Of a DNA stretch of 64,000 nt, positions 1-11,600 are shown one piece after another. Origin of the DNA: Botryosphaeria dothidea (Eukaryota > Ascomycota > Dothideomycetes > Botryosphaeriales > Botryosphaeriaceae); NCBI GenBank assembly GCA_011503125.2, contig WWBZ02000016.1:124001-188000 (forward strand), read 5' to 3'. A program made the position numbers and the translations under genes. Positions within the stretch are counted from its first letter, which is position 1, and every line of letters starts with the position of its first letter. The notes under the pieces were generated by a model that saw nothing but the letters and a program-made list of their open reading frames with translations, made no database searches and was not told where the DNA came from.

Positions 1-258
1 AACGCTCCCGCGCTCATCTCTTATTGTATTCTTATCCGCCCGTGCGGCGGACTTGTAAATTTCCTCATAGCATTCCAGTTGGTCTAGAATCCGCAGCCCG
101 CTTGGGTGTAGTCCGATGCTTGCACCGAGCTGTGGCGCAATAGTGCCGTAGGACTCGAGAACTACAAAGTCGACACCAATTTTCTGAAGTAGGTTTGCCA
201 GAGTGAGACCGGCGATACTGGCGCCGGCGATGATTACCTTGAAGTTTGAATTGGACAT
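1..258 (-). CDS. FAD-dependent monooxygenase, N-terminal part (runs off the window)
   Basis: Seen: an open frame of 86 codons from an ATG at 258 to the window edge. It opens with a Rossmann FAD-binding fold: a hydrophobic strand, the dinucleotide motif GASIAG at residues 12-17, and a strand ending in Glu at residue 35 (LES), the usual ribose-binding acid. A GASIGLHPSGLRIL stretch follows. Family knowledge: this start is typical of fungal class A flavin monooxygenases (PHBH-fold, paxM-like) that oxidise polyketide or terpenoid intermediates. Inference: a tailoring enzyme of the HR-PKS locus at 8.7 kb, although about 8 kb of mostly decayed DNA lies between. The substrate and the integrity of the rest cannot be judged, because only the start is in the window. 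Confidence 0.8.
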   Translation of the reverse strand, partial: MSNSNFKVIIAGASIAGLTLANLLQKIGVDFVVLESYGTIAPQLGASIGLHPSGLRILDQLECYEEIYKSAARADKNTIRDERGSV

Positions 259-1721
259 GGTTGCGTTTATTGAGTTTTGTCTGGGGGGTCGCCTTTTTTT
301 CCCCTTCGCGTGGGATGCTCTGTTCATATTATATACCCATTCGTTGGACCCCGGTGACGCCAAGGCTTTCGTCCGTGCAGGATGCTAAGCGCTTACTTAT
401 AGTTAGCTCAGAATGTTACTCTGTACGCGAGGAGCCTGAATCGCGGGTCCGTAAGCGCTGTTTGGCCAAGTCATCGGCCAGCATCGACGGGGAAAGCATC
501 CAGGCACCTAGTTCACATATGTGCTGTTTCTTGTATCAGTGCGGCGTACTGCGAGAATAGAGGGAAACGAGGTAAACAAGTGGCGGCGCGCCGTTTTCTC
601 GGAAAGTACATCCCGGCTACTGATCAACCTACACGTGCCGGAATTGGAATCGGACGGATGAGTTGAGTGCGATACTTTACCGACATGGGTAATATTTTCG
701 CCGATGACATGATGCATCTTACAAAATGGCCCGACTAAAAATCCTTCGAAGAGGTCCTCATGCAAACTTAACACACGTTTTATCTATAGCAGCGCTTATT
801 CGTCTACTGATGTATCCGCGCCTGAGCAACCGTCACATAATGCCTCATGCGCCATGCCGGTATGTCCTGTTCGTGCACCTCATCCAGCTCCGCAGTGTCA
901 TGCAAGAAAGCATATCAAGGTACCGACGTAGAAGAACAGCCATGTGGCGTCGTATCCCTAACATGCAACTACATAACACCTGATATCAGCAGAATTCCCA
1001 TAATTCTAGGTGTGGTGTTGTGAGGAAGCAAAATTAAATGATCTATTTATGACTGCGAGTGCGGTATTGAACGTCAGGCCGGATATTCTGGGCGTAATAT
1101 TATCGGTAAGCGCGGCACCGTTCGACGTGCTGCTCTTCACGAGCAAGAGCAGCTGATCTTCTACTCGAATCTTCGCGGCCAAGTGCAGAAGGACGCTTAC
1201 ATGGGTTGCACAACCGCAGTATAGGTGAGAGAAATGAAAAGAATGTAACGAAGGATCAAGGCGAAGCCTGACACTTTCGTTGTCAGGTCCAGGCTTGACA
1301 ACATCTCACCAGTCCACGTAACACCGTTATCAGACGAGGTGGAGCGATCGCAAGAGCCCAGCCGCCGATCGATCTGCCCCAAGGCGTAACTCCATTCGGC
1401 CGCGCCGTCCATGCGTGTAGTACCCTCGGCGGACGCTGATATTGAAGTGGGCGGGGACGAGAAAAGGCGAGGAGCAATAGCAGCAAGACAGAGACACACG
1501 AGCACCACATTCGTAGGGATGTTAGCTGTCGACGCTGTTCCCGTACTAATTTCTCAGCTGTGGCGATTTCCAGGACCGGCCCTTTTCAAAAACTCTCTGG
1601 TTGTATTATTCTCTTTAACGGCCACCGCAACTGCTTCCAGTTCGCAGGTCGTGTTCCTGCATCGCTTCAAACATAACGCATATGAGTTTCTCTGCCTGCC
1701 TAACACTAATCCAATCCAATT
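259..1721. other. No recognisable gene
   Basis: About 1.5 kb. Several open frames of 60-104 codons exist on both strands (for example 1197-1508 minus, with a hydrophobic C-terminal half), but none shows a recognisable domain, a plausible splice structure or frame continuity. It may be decayed coding DNA like the neighbouring relics. Confidence 0.5.
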
Positions 1722-2822
1722 CTAGGACTTGAAGACAGGCGACCAGTCCTCGCTCTTGATGTAGTCCTCAATGCTCGTCGTCGGACAATCTACCTCTAAA
1801 TCTGCCGGACGAACGACGGTCGGATCGAGACCGTCATAACCGAATTCGGCCATATAGGCGCACATCTCACCAAGTTCTTTGCCTAAACCACCAGGAATCG
1901 CTTTGTCCATGTCGTCTACAGAGATCTCTTGGTACGTCGCCCGCTCGCCATGGATGCGAGCTCAGAGGGCTGCGTACTCATTCCAGCTCATCATCTGACT
2001 GACTCCAAGAAGATGAACCCCAGGTGGGCTATGGACCAGGGCATTCACGAAGCTACCGGTATCCTTGTGCGTTTCCACCATGGGGATGGGGGCGTCACCG
2101 CTACCGGGGAGCGATAATGTGTAGCTACCATGCGCTTGCTGACAAACAACCGTCATTAGCAGGTCGTTTCGTTTGGCGGAATATCATGGGGACAAGCTTT
2201 CTGGAACGCGCCCATCCCGGCCCTCCAGTTGGTCACGGACGGACCGACTTGTAGGAGGGACATTCGAGCAGCCAGCTCGGCGTAGTCTTTTTGAATCCTT
2301 CTCGCAGCCTCGGCTTTAGAGTCAAAGTGGTATACCCACGTATACTTGCCCTTACTCCATTCCTTCGCATAGGATAGTACCGAAATGATAAAGTGGTCGA
2401 TAGTAGCGATAGTCGTAGCTGCTGCTTTGGCAATATTTAATCCACGCTGTAGCTCTAGGTCGTAGCAGTACTCGTTGATTGTCTGTCCCTGAGCTAGGCG
2501 CGTGTATGTAACCGGGTCATGGAATGGGCTCCAGAAGTCGGTGAGGCCGAAGATGACGTTTGCACCCTTGAAGGCATTGGGGAGTGAGGCGATATTGTCG
2601 ACATCTCCGGTCACGATCTCAACGCCTTGGTCACGCAGAGCGGCGGCTTTAGGGTTGGAAGGATCGTGAGTCACGCCGCGGACAGTCCAATTGGGGAGAG
2701 TGCGGAACGTTTCGGCGACAGAGCCGCCCTGGTAAGGTTAGCAACTAACAGACTCCGGGCAATGTTTGCTTACTGACCTGCGCCCCGGTTATGCCTAAGA
2801 CTACAATGAGTTTCTTCGCCAT
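1722..2822 (-). pseudogene. NmrA-like NAD(P)-binding protein with an in-frame stop
   Basis: Seen: exon 1 (2822-2778) begins MAKKLIVVLGITGAQ, the NmrA/HSCARG Rossmann start. A 49-nt intron (2777-2729) leads into an exon beginning GGSVAETFRTLPNW, the expected continuation. The C-terminal part reads in one frame down to 1722, except that TGA at 1964-1962 sits where a Trp is expected, between WNEYAAL and ARIHGERATY. Upstream, the join from GAFQK to QAHGSYTL needs an intron with a clear branch site (TGCTAATGAC) and a CAG acceptor, but its donor reads GCTTGT instead of GT. Family knowledge: NmrA-like proteins are NAD(P)-binding redox-sensing or isomerase-like SDRs, often found in metabolite clusters. 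Inference: a recently broken gene, with one nonsense change and possibly a GC donor. A sequencing error or read-through cannot be excluded. Confidence 0.75.
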
Positions 2823-3436
2823 TATTGCAATGTTTTTTCTTGTCTGAGTGCAGTGCAGACTGCGCGTTTTATATGGCAGCTACGCGGGTAGATTACTGAT
2901 AAAGCCCGATCGACCGAGGCTGAGTTCGCGCCAGGCACAACAGAGTGGATTCTTCGTAGAAGTCGGGCATATTGGCGGATCAACCCCACAGTAGAAGGCA
3001 TATAGTATACGGATAGACGTCTAGCCGACGGATGAATATCTGGCCGATAGAATACTACCAGAACGACGCAACTGGCCATCCGGCTATGACGACCAATATT
3101 GCTAGACCGGTAATCGCTTCTACTCACAACGCTGAAAAATTTGCGGACGGACTCCGGGGAGGAAATTGCAAGACAGGTAGATCCACCGCTACTCTCCTGC
3201 CTGCCCATCACCCCCTTCTCCCTGTGTAGCCGTGACCCGCCTTTATTACGGGGTTCCTAAGGCAGCTCGTCCAGATAGATGTCCTTTCTATTTCAATTGC
3301 CGGATGAACACTAATTGACTTTCTAAACTAATGCTATGCGTAGCTTCCTGTATACCTCTTCTCTAGTAAACACATGAGCGACAGTGGGGGGTTTGCGGAG
3401 GTAGGCTGTGCAAGATAACGTGTTGGAAGGCCGGGG
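2823..3436. other. No recognisable gene
   Basis: About 0.6 kb between the P450 relic and the NmrA-like pseudogene. A 129-codon minus-strand frame (2822-3211) has no domain I recognise. No P450 haem-binding motif was found here, so the relic upstream appears to lack its C-terminal half. Confidence 0.4.
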
Positions 3437-4131
3437 TTAACGCATTGATGTTCTGAAAAAATTGGGGTAGAACGCCTCACAATTAGGCCGTGTGGTTGAC
3501 AAAATAGTAAAACAGTAACGATAACGAGCGCATAAGAGGTTGGCTGAAGCTAAAAGAGACAAGAAACTCAGGAGTCTCCGTCGGGGTGCATGCTCCTCTT
3601 TATCCATCGCAGAAAGAATGCTGACCGTGCCATCCTCTCGAAAATTGAAGTATCCCCGCGACTTTCTAGTCTTCGCAGGACTTGCGTAAATATCTAGCAA
3701 AGTCAGGAAGTGTATACTCAACCAGGCCTCGGCAATATACCTTGCATCCCTTCAACATTGTTAAATAGTAGGCCGTTCGGTCTGTACCGTACGATGTCAC
3801 CTATCTTGTTATCAGGGGTTATAATACTAGAAGCGTAACAACGTACCATAAAGTTCGTGACACCTCAGAATGTCGCGATGGATATTGCCCGTGTAAGATT
3901 GATACGCTGCATACCACGAAGTACACTTCGCGAGGAGAGGGCCAGGATAGGCAGCAAGTGGATGAAAAATCAGTCGATGTAGGACAGTGGAAAGCTATAA
4001 AGGTATTCTCAGTCCATGTTATGTTAAAAGTCGGACACACGTACAAGTACAAGCGCGATACAGGCGAAAGCAACAGCGGAAACAGGAGCGGCAAATTGCC
4101 AGGCAACTTCCATTATTCCCAGGAAGCCCAT
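3437..4131 (-). pseudogene. Cytochrome P450 relic, N-terminal half only, frames broken
   Basis: Seen: reading the minus strand from an ATG at 4131, a 35-codon frame gives a hydrophobic membrane anchor (MGFLGIMEVAWQFAAPVSAV...) and stops. Further along, another frame reads SWYAAYQSYTGNIHRDILRC and then HELYGTLLRF, matching the P450 pattern H-x-K-Y-G-P-x-V-R. After more stops, the frame 3721-3437 reads LLDIYASPAKTRKSRGYF and then DKEEHAPRRRLLS, matching the conserved W-x-D-I-Y-G and D-x-x-E-H-x-R-x-R-R-L-L-S blocks near helix C. The blocks occur in the right order but in different frames with stops between, and no I-helix, ExxR or haem Cys motif follows. Inference: a decayed, truncated microsomal P450 that once served the neighbouring PKS locus. 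Confidence 0.7.
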
Positions 4132-5300
4132 GATGAATTCTTCCGATCGAGAAAGGCGAGGTTGGTATGACAAGGAACTATGCTCCACGAAATACGCAAC
4201 TTTAGATAGTCCATGTGGCCGCTCAAGTGAGACTTACCACTAGATACGCCGAATTGCTACCTAGGCAGTCTGAACAATCTTCAGCACGATTACCTATCAT
4301 CTCAGAGACTTAAAGATAAATAAATTACCTAGCCGAGGCATAAATACTAATCTTGACTTCTAGAAGACACACTGGATATCGGTAGTAGTGACGGCGTGGG
4401 ACGGGGTAACAGCAGCAGAAGCGGTTGTCTCGGGTGGAACTAAGGAAAAGGTGCCAAATAAGGACATCTACAAGTCCCTCTGACTTGGTGTCTTTTGGGA
4501 ACGCATTGCGGCCGCGCACGCGAAGACATCATGTCGGATTTGAATGAGAAGAGCTTCAATATCAGGAAAGAGGATGGATTCTGCCTGTCTTCTATAAGGG
4601 GGGTGGGTAGGCTTACTTATATACATGAGAGAGTCGAATAACCAAGAAAATGTAGACATCCGAACAAAACCTCCACGCCAAGACACTACCCTACGCTACA
4701 TCCACGCCCTGTTGTACGCGGCACTAAACCCGTCCATGTCACGTCCCAGTATCCGTGCAGTTCTCCGTGAAATATATTTAGCAGGCTGCCGTAGTCGAGC
4801 TTGTGCTATTTTGGCGGCGCCATCGAAGATGCACGCGGCTCCCGCACGACCAACGCATGCATGTCATGCCGTTTCGGGTCGCGTCGGCGCGTTCCGGATC
4901 CAGAGCCGGCGCCCGATTCGTTGTTTTGGTGTCGCTCCAGCCCAGTGCCTTCCGAGGACGTGTACTTCTCTACTCCCGGTGGATGAATTTTGTTTAATCG
5001 GCAGACAGCACGGAATTGCGCGGAGCATGTGTGTACCTTGGATGCCTACAAGGCTAGGGATTCTTCCTGGCCGAGCCAAACTCTTGACCGGTCTGAAAAA
5101 TCTCGCTTGTTGATGGCATGGGTGACGAGGCTGATCGTCACAATCATACACATCATTCGTGTTCAGTAGCGAGGTGGTCAGCAGCGGGGTCCAATGTAGG
5201 GTGAGGGATAAATCCTCATTTGTCAACATGCAGAGAGACAGCAGTGAGACCCTAATCGGCTCTCACATCGCTATTAGCTGATTTATGCCACGGAGGGGTG
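4132..5300. other. No recognisable gene
   Basis: About 1.2 kb. The longest frame (4625-5113 plus, 162 codons) and its overlap on the other strand (4864-5229 minus) show no recognisable domain. It lies between the P450 relic and the promoter of the small gene at 5455. Confidence 0.4.
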
Positions 5301-5309
5301 ATATAAAAG
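5301..5309 (+). promoter_or_regulatory. TATA box upstream of the small orphan gene
   Basis: ATATAAAAG lies about 146 nt upstream of the ATG at 5455. The position suggests transcription starts near 5330, which favours the 5455 ATG over the open frame that extends further upstream. Confidence 0.45.
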
Positions 5310-5454
5310 AGCGCATGACAAGGTGCTTCTCGCATCCAGCTCACGCTTTTTTTCCAGCCTTGCGATCGTTGTTGTGCTTATAGAAATACGCCAGCCCTTC
5401 CTTGTAACGGTCGCGCTCCCCCATCCACGCTCTATCCTTGGCCTGTACTCAACC

Positions 5455-5872
5455 ATGGGTTCCTCTGGCTCTTCTATGAACTATGGATTACAGAAGCGGA
5501 TCGCGGTCACCTGCGATGATACCGGAAGAGCGTCGATCCAAGCCCGGAACGGTACCGGTGGCCCCATTGCTGCCGGGGGATGGACCTTCAAGTGCAGCCC
5601 GGCAGCGCACATGAACGATGCCCGCGTAAGGATTGTAGACCTGAATGGATCATTGGGCCATGATCAACAGGTGTACAGGTGAGTTATTAAACTAATCAAA
5701 GGCGGTATGGAGAAGTGTGCTAATTATTCGTTTCTATCTTATTAGGGATCGTTTTGGATGCCCCTACATCGTCGGACGGCCTGGAATTGGTAGTGTCAAC
5801 GGTCTGCAGCTCAACTGCTCCATAGTAGCTGGCAAGACTTATTGGATTGAGGTCTACTGGTCCCCTTCTTAG
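5455..5872 (+). CDS. Small orphan protein, two exons
   Basis: Seen: exon 1 runs 5455-5678, a 67-nt intron 5679-5745 (GTGAGT donor, GCTAAT branch, TTAG acceptor) follows, and exon 2 runs 5746-5872. The junction restores a clean frame (...QQVYRDRFGCPYIVGR). The start is in a strong fungal context (CAACCATGG). The product is about 116 aa with four Cys (TCDD, FKCSP, FGCP, LNCS), basic near the N-terminus, and I do not recognise a family. Odd: the frame stays open 44 codons upstream of the ATG and there encodes a hydrophobic, signal-peptide-like stretch, but has no ATG. A missed first exon supplying a secretion signal is therefore possible. Function unknown. It could belong to the PKS locus or be an independent secreted protein. 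Confidence 0.6.
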
Positions 5873-6652
5873 CATGACCGCTTGAGTCTCTTAGCGCTAG
5901 CCACCAACTCCAGCCTTAGCAGTGCAAGAAGAGAATGTCGACGAGGATGTGCGTCTCACTGGACGGCTGGTTTTCTTGGACTGTCTATTCTGGTATAATG
6001 CGTTGGTTTTCGTCTTTATCTGTGGGGTTTTTTGGCCTTCGAACACGCTGAATTGATCCCTTTCTTTTACAGTCGTAGCAAAATAGCTCTTATGTATGTT
6101 TTGAAAGTGCACGGTTTTCAGCTTGACGCTGATAAGCCCGACTCCGCCCTAGTTGTGTTCTGACCTGAAATCTCGGCCTGGGGAATCAATTGATGCACGA
6201 GTACGTTCTCTTTAAGCCTCTTTAGACCCCGGAAAATAAAAATAAAATAAAAAGATAAATAGCTTTAATGAGGTAGACCAAGCACTTTACATCTTTCAAC
6301 ATGCGACGAACTTTCTAGAGTGGAGCTGTTGCAAGCGTCTATGCGTCCACGAGGGTGGAAATATTTTTGGGATTCTCGCGCATACGCACTGTAGAAAAGG
6401 GTTCCGCAGCTCCGGAAAATTTGACCCGTTCAGAAAGTCAACAAAGAGCACATTGGGAGCAGCAAACACCAATTCATCTAGCGAGAAACATCATCGATTC
6501 CACCCAATCAGAACCTCCGCACCCCGCAACGACCCGGCGATGCTGCGATCAGCCACTCCGCGGGTTCTGCCTCTCAGTCTCGAGAGAAGGAGACAGAAAT
6601 TATCCATCAAGTATAGAGTCTAATTCTCGAATAAAGAAACAGTCAACATTGC
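5873..6652. other. Intergenic, convergent 3' ends
   Basis: About 0.8 kb between the 3' ends of the small gene (plus) and the methyltransferase (minus). It contains an A-rich stretch near 6236-6262 (AAAATAAAAATAAAATAAAAAG). No gene seen. Confidence 0.5.
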
Positions 6653-7396
6653 TCAAAAGATAGGATCTCTCGCTTCGAACAGCAGCATGGCCCCCTCAAC
6701 CCTACATTTCACATCCCGAAATGCCTCTTTCAGCGGTCCAACGAAAGCATCCACATCGTCTGCACGGTTGTCGAAAATTCCAACTGAGTTGTGCCATCGC
6801 ATGAGGAATCGCCCGAAAGCATTGTGTCCCACACCATCTCCCAAAATCGTGGCTCCGAACAGCACGCCATTCTGGGGCTCCACGAGGTGGCGCAAAGCCG
6901 CAAGGGCGGCAGCTTTGCGCGCAGGAGGGCCCGGAAGACAGTGCAGCAGCAGCATGACTGACACTGCGTCGAAGGACCCGCCCAACGCTTCCGCAGAAAG
7001 GTTGTTGCCTGGTTGCAAGAAGTCTGCCTGCACGGGCATGCACTTGACGTGCTTGTGGGCGGCCTGCACGCGAGGTGCGGTGCGCTCGAGACAGTTCACG
7101 TTCAGGTCGACGAGCACGACATCCGACACATTCGCAAGGGGAGCGTGCTCGAGGAAGTAGCCTGTGCCGACGCCAATGTCGAGAATGCGACGGGCGCGAC
7201 CATGCAGATCGGCAGTTGAAGGGGTGGAGACGTGTGAGCTGAAGAAGTTGATGAGGATCGGGCGCGAGGGACAGCGCCACGCAAATGAGCAGTAGAGTCC
7301 CAGCACAAGGTGGTCGTATAGGAATCGTAAGAAAATGGAGGAGTAGGCGGCCACGCCCGCAGAAGTGTCGGGCTGGGATGAGGAAGCTTCGGCCAT
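6653..7396 (-). CDS. Class I SAM-dependent methyltransferase
   Basis: Seen: 247 aa from the ATG at 7396, single exon. The open frame continues 61 codons further upstream, but that part is not protein-like, and a TATATATA box lies about 95 nt upstream of the chosen start. Residues 71-80 read ILDIGVGTGY, the SAM-binding motif I. VVLVDLN at 93-99 ends in the acidic residue that binds the SAM ribose, and FDAVSVMLLLHCLP is the motif II/post-II region. The N-terminal part has YDHLVLGLY and WRCPSRP. Family knowledge: such small stand-alone methyltransferases occur in fungal metabolite clusters and O- or C-methylate small molecules. Neighbours: transcribed away from the HR-PKS, sharing a 1.3-kb intergenic region, so co-regulation is plausible. 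The methyl acceptor is unknown. Confidence 0.85.
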   Translation of the reverse strand: MAEASSSQPDTSAGVAAYSSIFLRFLYDHLVLGLYCSFAWRCPSRPILINFFSSHVSTPSTADLHGRARRILDIGVGTGYFLEHAPLANVSDVVLVDLNVNCLERTAPRVQAAHKHVKCMPVQADFLQPGNNLSAEALGGSFDAVSVMLLLHCLPGPPARKAAALAALRHLVEPQNGVLFGATILGDGVGHNAFGRFLMRWHNSVGIFDNRADDVDAFVGPLKEAFRDVKCRVEGAMLLFEARDPIF

Positions 7397-8671
7397 TGTG
7401 GTTTTGTCTGATCCGTGATGCCTCCCTAAAGCAAATGCGCAAAATGAAATCCAAAGACCATAGGATGCATCCCGCTGGCTGCACTCTGCTATATATAGCA
7501 GGTCCAAGGCATCGGAAGCACTATCGGAAAACATGGAGTCGCGAAACGGTGTCAAGATAACACCACAAAGGATTCTCAAGCCGAAGATCCACCAACTTAG
7601 TCAGTGCGCCTGCGTGCGACCGGGAGAAAAGCATGTAACGTGGCAGTCGAGGCAGATTGCTGCCTTCTGTTTGCCCTGTAGGACGTGCCTTCCGGCTGCT
7701 CTCGTTGAATGGAATCTCCAAGGATGGTATCCTAGTGTGGGTTTCCCTTGTCGTTAGGGTCCATAATCCTCACGCTAAAAATCCTTTGAGCCCTGCTTGT
7801 CCGAATACGACTAACTCCACCGCACAACGGAGGAACTGCCATTCAAGGCATATCAAAATGGAACAAAGCTATCAAGGCCGGAACGTTCTCATTTGTCGAT
7901 CTTGACCAACGCGTCCAACCTCCGCGGTTCAGGCGGCAATTTGTGAATTACCGACGCGAATTTCCCCACAAATCCTTCCCGAAACACCAGTCGTGCCGTC
8001 TCCGTGGGCACTGATATGCTTAGTTTTCAGCAAGGTAGTGAACAGGCAGAAGCCATTCCAAAGTGTTGTAGGGTGCCGGTTTACCCTATCAGGATTAGCA
8101 ATACTGGCGAGAAAATATTCGACGGTGTCTTTGGGATGTAATGTTCCAGGTCCTTATGGCTTTCACGATGCAATGTAAGTTGATCCATCCATTCCTCTTC
8201 CTCGCTGCCGAGATTTTCTTCTTAGTTTCAAAGGCGCTTTTGGTAACCGTCCTTATGGTTTCCTGGACCGGAAGCAACAGAAGCTTAGAGATCGAGCATC
8301 GGTTTCATATTTTTTTTTTTGATCTTCCCAAGAAAATCGCTTTGGATTGATGGTATCCACGACACTCACCGTGTTCCCTCGGGCCTGGAAGAAATCCATT
8401 GCGTGATTCGCAAGGAAGAACCCACGTACTAAAGGCCCAAGCGTCTTGCAGAACAACTAGCTCGGCTCGTGTGTAGATTGAAGATCTCAGCTCACTATGC
8501 TTTTGGCCCCCAAGTTCACGATATGGAAAGAGTTAACTTGGATTGCGGGCCCTAACTGCCGTTCGGGGTAATTGAGAGCGACAGGGATCAACTGTAGATA
8601 AATCTGTTATCATCAATGCCACCGCCAAATGGTATCACTAATGAATTTCACATCACTGTTTCAAACACATC
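7397..8671. other. Divergent intergenic region between methyltransferase and PKS
   Basis: About 1.3 kb holding the promoters of both genes. It includes an 11-nt T run at 8310-8320. The open frames are short and without domain content. A cluster regulator binding here would be expected, but I could not assign a specific operator. Confidence 0.5.
7490..7497 (-). promoter_or_regulatory. TATA box of the methyltransferase
   Basis: TATATATA within the near-palindrome TGCTATATATAGCA, about 95 nt upstream of the methyltransferase ATG. Confidence 0.45.
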
Positions 8672-11600
8672 ATGATTGCAATCCCGGAGCCAATCGCCAT
8701 CATAGGCTCGGGCTGTCGTTTCCCTGGTGCTTCGAATTCACCTTCGAAGCTGTGGGAGTTGTTGAACAACCCCCGAGACGTCCTTCAGGAGTTTCCCGAT
8801 GATAGACTCAAGCTCAGCAATTTCTACCACCCGAACAAAGGGCATCATGGAAGCACAGATGTGAAAAACAAGTCATATCTTTTGACCGAAGATCACAGAC
8901 TCTTTGATGCCTCTTTCTTCAACACCAATCCTCTGGAGGCCGCTTGCATGGATCCTGCGCAACGAATCCTCCTCGAAACGGTCTACGAGACCATTGAGGC
9001 TGCCGGGTATACCATGGAGCAGATGCAGGGCACCCTCACCTCCGTATTTGTTGGACTGATGTCGGGCGACTACTGGGATATCACACTGCGCGACACGGAG
9101 ACAATGCCCACATACACAGCATCTGGCATGTCAAGGAGTATCATGTCGAACCGCATATCGTATGTCTTTGATCTTCGGGGCCCATCAATGACTATAGACA
9201 CGGCATGCTCAAGCTCTCTCGTTGCGCTGCACCAAGCAGTGCAAAGCCTACGAACCGGCGAATGCACCAGTGCTATCGTTGCCGGTGCCAATATCCTCCT
9301 CGATGCGTCAACATATATCATGGAGACCAAGCTCCAAATGCTTTCGCCGGACTCCCGCTGTCGCATGTGGGACAAGTCGGCCGACGGGTATGCCAGAGGC
9401 GAAGGCTTTGCAGCAGTGCTGCTGAAACCTCTCAGTGCTGCCTTGGCCGACGGAGACGATATCGAATGCGTCATCAGAGAGACTGGTGTGAACTCTGATG
9501 GACGTACCAAGGGCATTGCGATGCCGAGCGCAGAGGCTCAAGCTACTCTTATTCGACGGACATACGAGAAAGCCGGCCTGGACCCCATAGCCGACCGCTG
9601 TCAATATTTCGAATGCCACGGAACTGGCACTCAAGCAGGTGATCCAGTCGAAGCGCGGGCTATCGCAGACACCTTTTTCCCCAGGTCACAAGAACATGGC
9701 GATGCAAAGATGTATGTGGGTTCGATCAAGACCATCATCGGCCATCTTGAGGGATGCGCAGGCCTGGCGGGTGTCCTCAAAGCATCCTTGGCAGTGCAGA
9801 ATCGCACCATTCCCCCGAACATGCACTTCAACGAGCTCAATCCATCAATTCAACCGTTCTACGAACATCTCGAGATCCTAAAATCCAGTGTTCCTTGGCC
9901 ACAGACCAATGGACCTCGGCGTGCCAGCGTCAACAGCTTTGGATTTGGAGGAGTCAATGGCCATGTGATCATCGAAAATTACGAACCGAAGGCGACACTG
10001 CGGACTGAGAGCCCCAGAGAGCATTTCACAGGCCCCCTGGTATTCTCCGCCCGCTCAGAGCAATCACTCGCTGCCAATATCAGGAACTTGGCTGCTTTCA
10101 TCAAGCTGAATGAAGAGATTGATCTTTCAGATGTGGCTTGGGTCTTGCAAAAGAAACGCAGCACCTTTCCTATCAAGCATTTCTTCCCTGAATTAGACCG
10201 CAGCAAGCTCCTTGAATCCATGGACTCTTTCATTCAATCAGCCGACTCAGGATCTATCAGTAGCTTGGTGACTCGCACGCCGTCACGCAGTTCAGACAAG
10301 GCTCCCGGGATCCTGGGGATCTTCACGGGACAAGGCGCACAATGGGCTGGCATGGGCACAGCTTTGATCCGGAGATGTCGACTATTCCGCGAATCAATTG
10401 ATCACTGTGAGGCATCTTTGGCTGCCTTGCCCGACCCTCCGCCATGGTCGTTGAAGGATGAACTGATGGCGAGAGACACGTCCCGTATATCTGAAGCCGC
10501 GCTCAGCCAACCCCTTTGCACTGCCATTCAAATTGCGGCAATCGACCTGGTAGCATCTGTGGGAATTGAGTTCACCACTGTCGTTGGTCACTCTTCCGGA
10601 GAGATTGCTGCCGCCTATGCAGCGGGAATTCTCTCGGCTGCGGACGCCATGGCCATAGCCTACTACAGAGGCCATCATGCCAAACTGGCCCAAGGAGCAG
10701 ACCCATCAGAGAAAGGCAGCATGATGGCTGTCGGTATGTCCTACGCCGCCGCTCTTGAACTTTGTTCTCAGCCTCGCTGGGCAGGTCGCATGGGTGTCGC
10801 GGCCAGCAACTCCCCGTCCAGCGTCACATTGTCCGGAGACAGAGACATGATAGAGCAGGCACTCGTCTTCTTTGAGGAGCAAAAGACTTTTGCCAGGAAA
10901 CTCCAAGTCGACACGGCCTATCACTCGCACCACATGCTGCCTTGCGCTGGTCCCTATTTGGAATCACTCCGCGCTTGCAACATTACAGTGAAGAAGCCGA
11001 TTCCTGGACGCACCTGGATATCCAGCGTCTATGGAGATAGCTCTCTCCTCAACAGTTCGCTTGACGGTCTTGCGGGACAGTATTGGGTAGACAACATGGT
11101 CAAGCCTGTTCTGTTCTCGCAAGCTGTTGATTTCTCTTTGCGGAGCGGTAGCACGTTTGAGATGGCTGTGGAGATCGGTCCGCACCCTACATTGAAGGGC
11201 CCTGCTACGCAGACATTGAAATCAGCATTGGGATCATCTCTTCCATACACGGGCTTGATGCGACGTGGTGAGGACGACGTCCAAGCATTCTCTTCCGGTG
11301 TAGGTTCCTTGTGGGCCAATCTCGGACCATCTTTCATTGAATTCGCCGGATATCGAAAGGCATTTGACGCCGTGAAGGAGCCGAGGATGGTCAAGGGATT
11401 GCCAACGTATGCCTGGGACCACGACAAGATCTACTGGAAAGAGGGCAGAGTTTCCCGAAACTTGCGCCTCCGTGCGCAAACACCCCACGAACTTCTCGGT
11501 CGTAGGACGCCGGATGATTCTGACTATGAGATGCGATGGCGCAACTTCCTCCGCCTGCAAGAGCTCCCCTGGATCCGTGGCCACGAGTTCCAGGGGCAGA

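Noticed and set aside
2822..3211. 129-codon minus-strand frame as the C-terminal half of the P450 relic
   Set aside because: No ExxR or haem-binding Cys motif in any frame that I could see.
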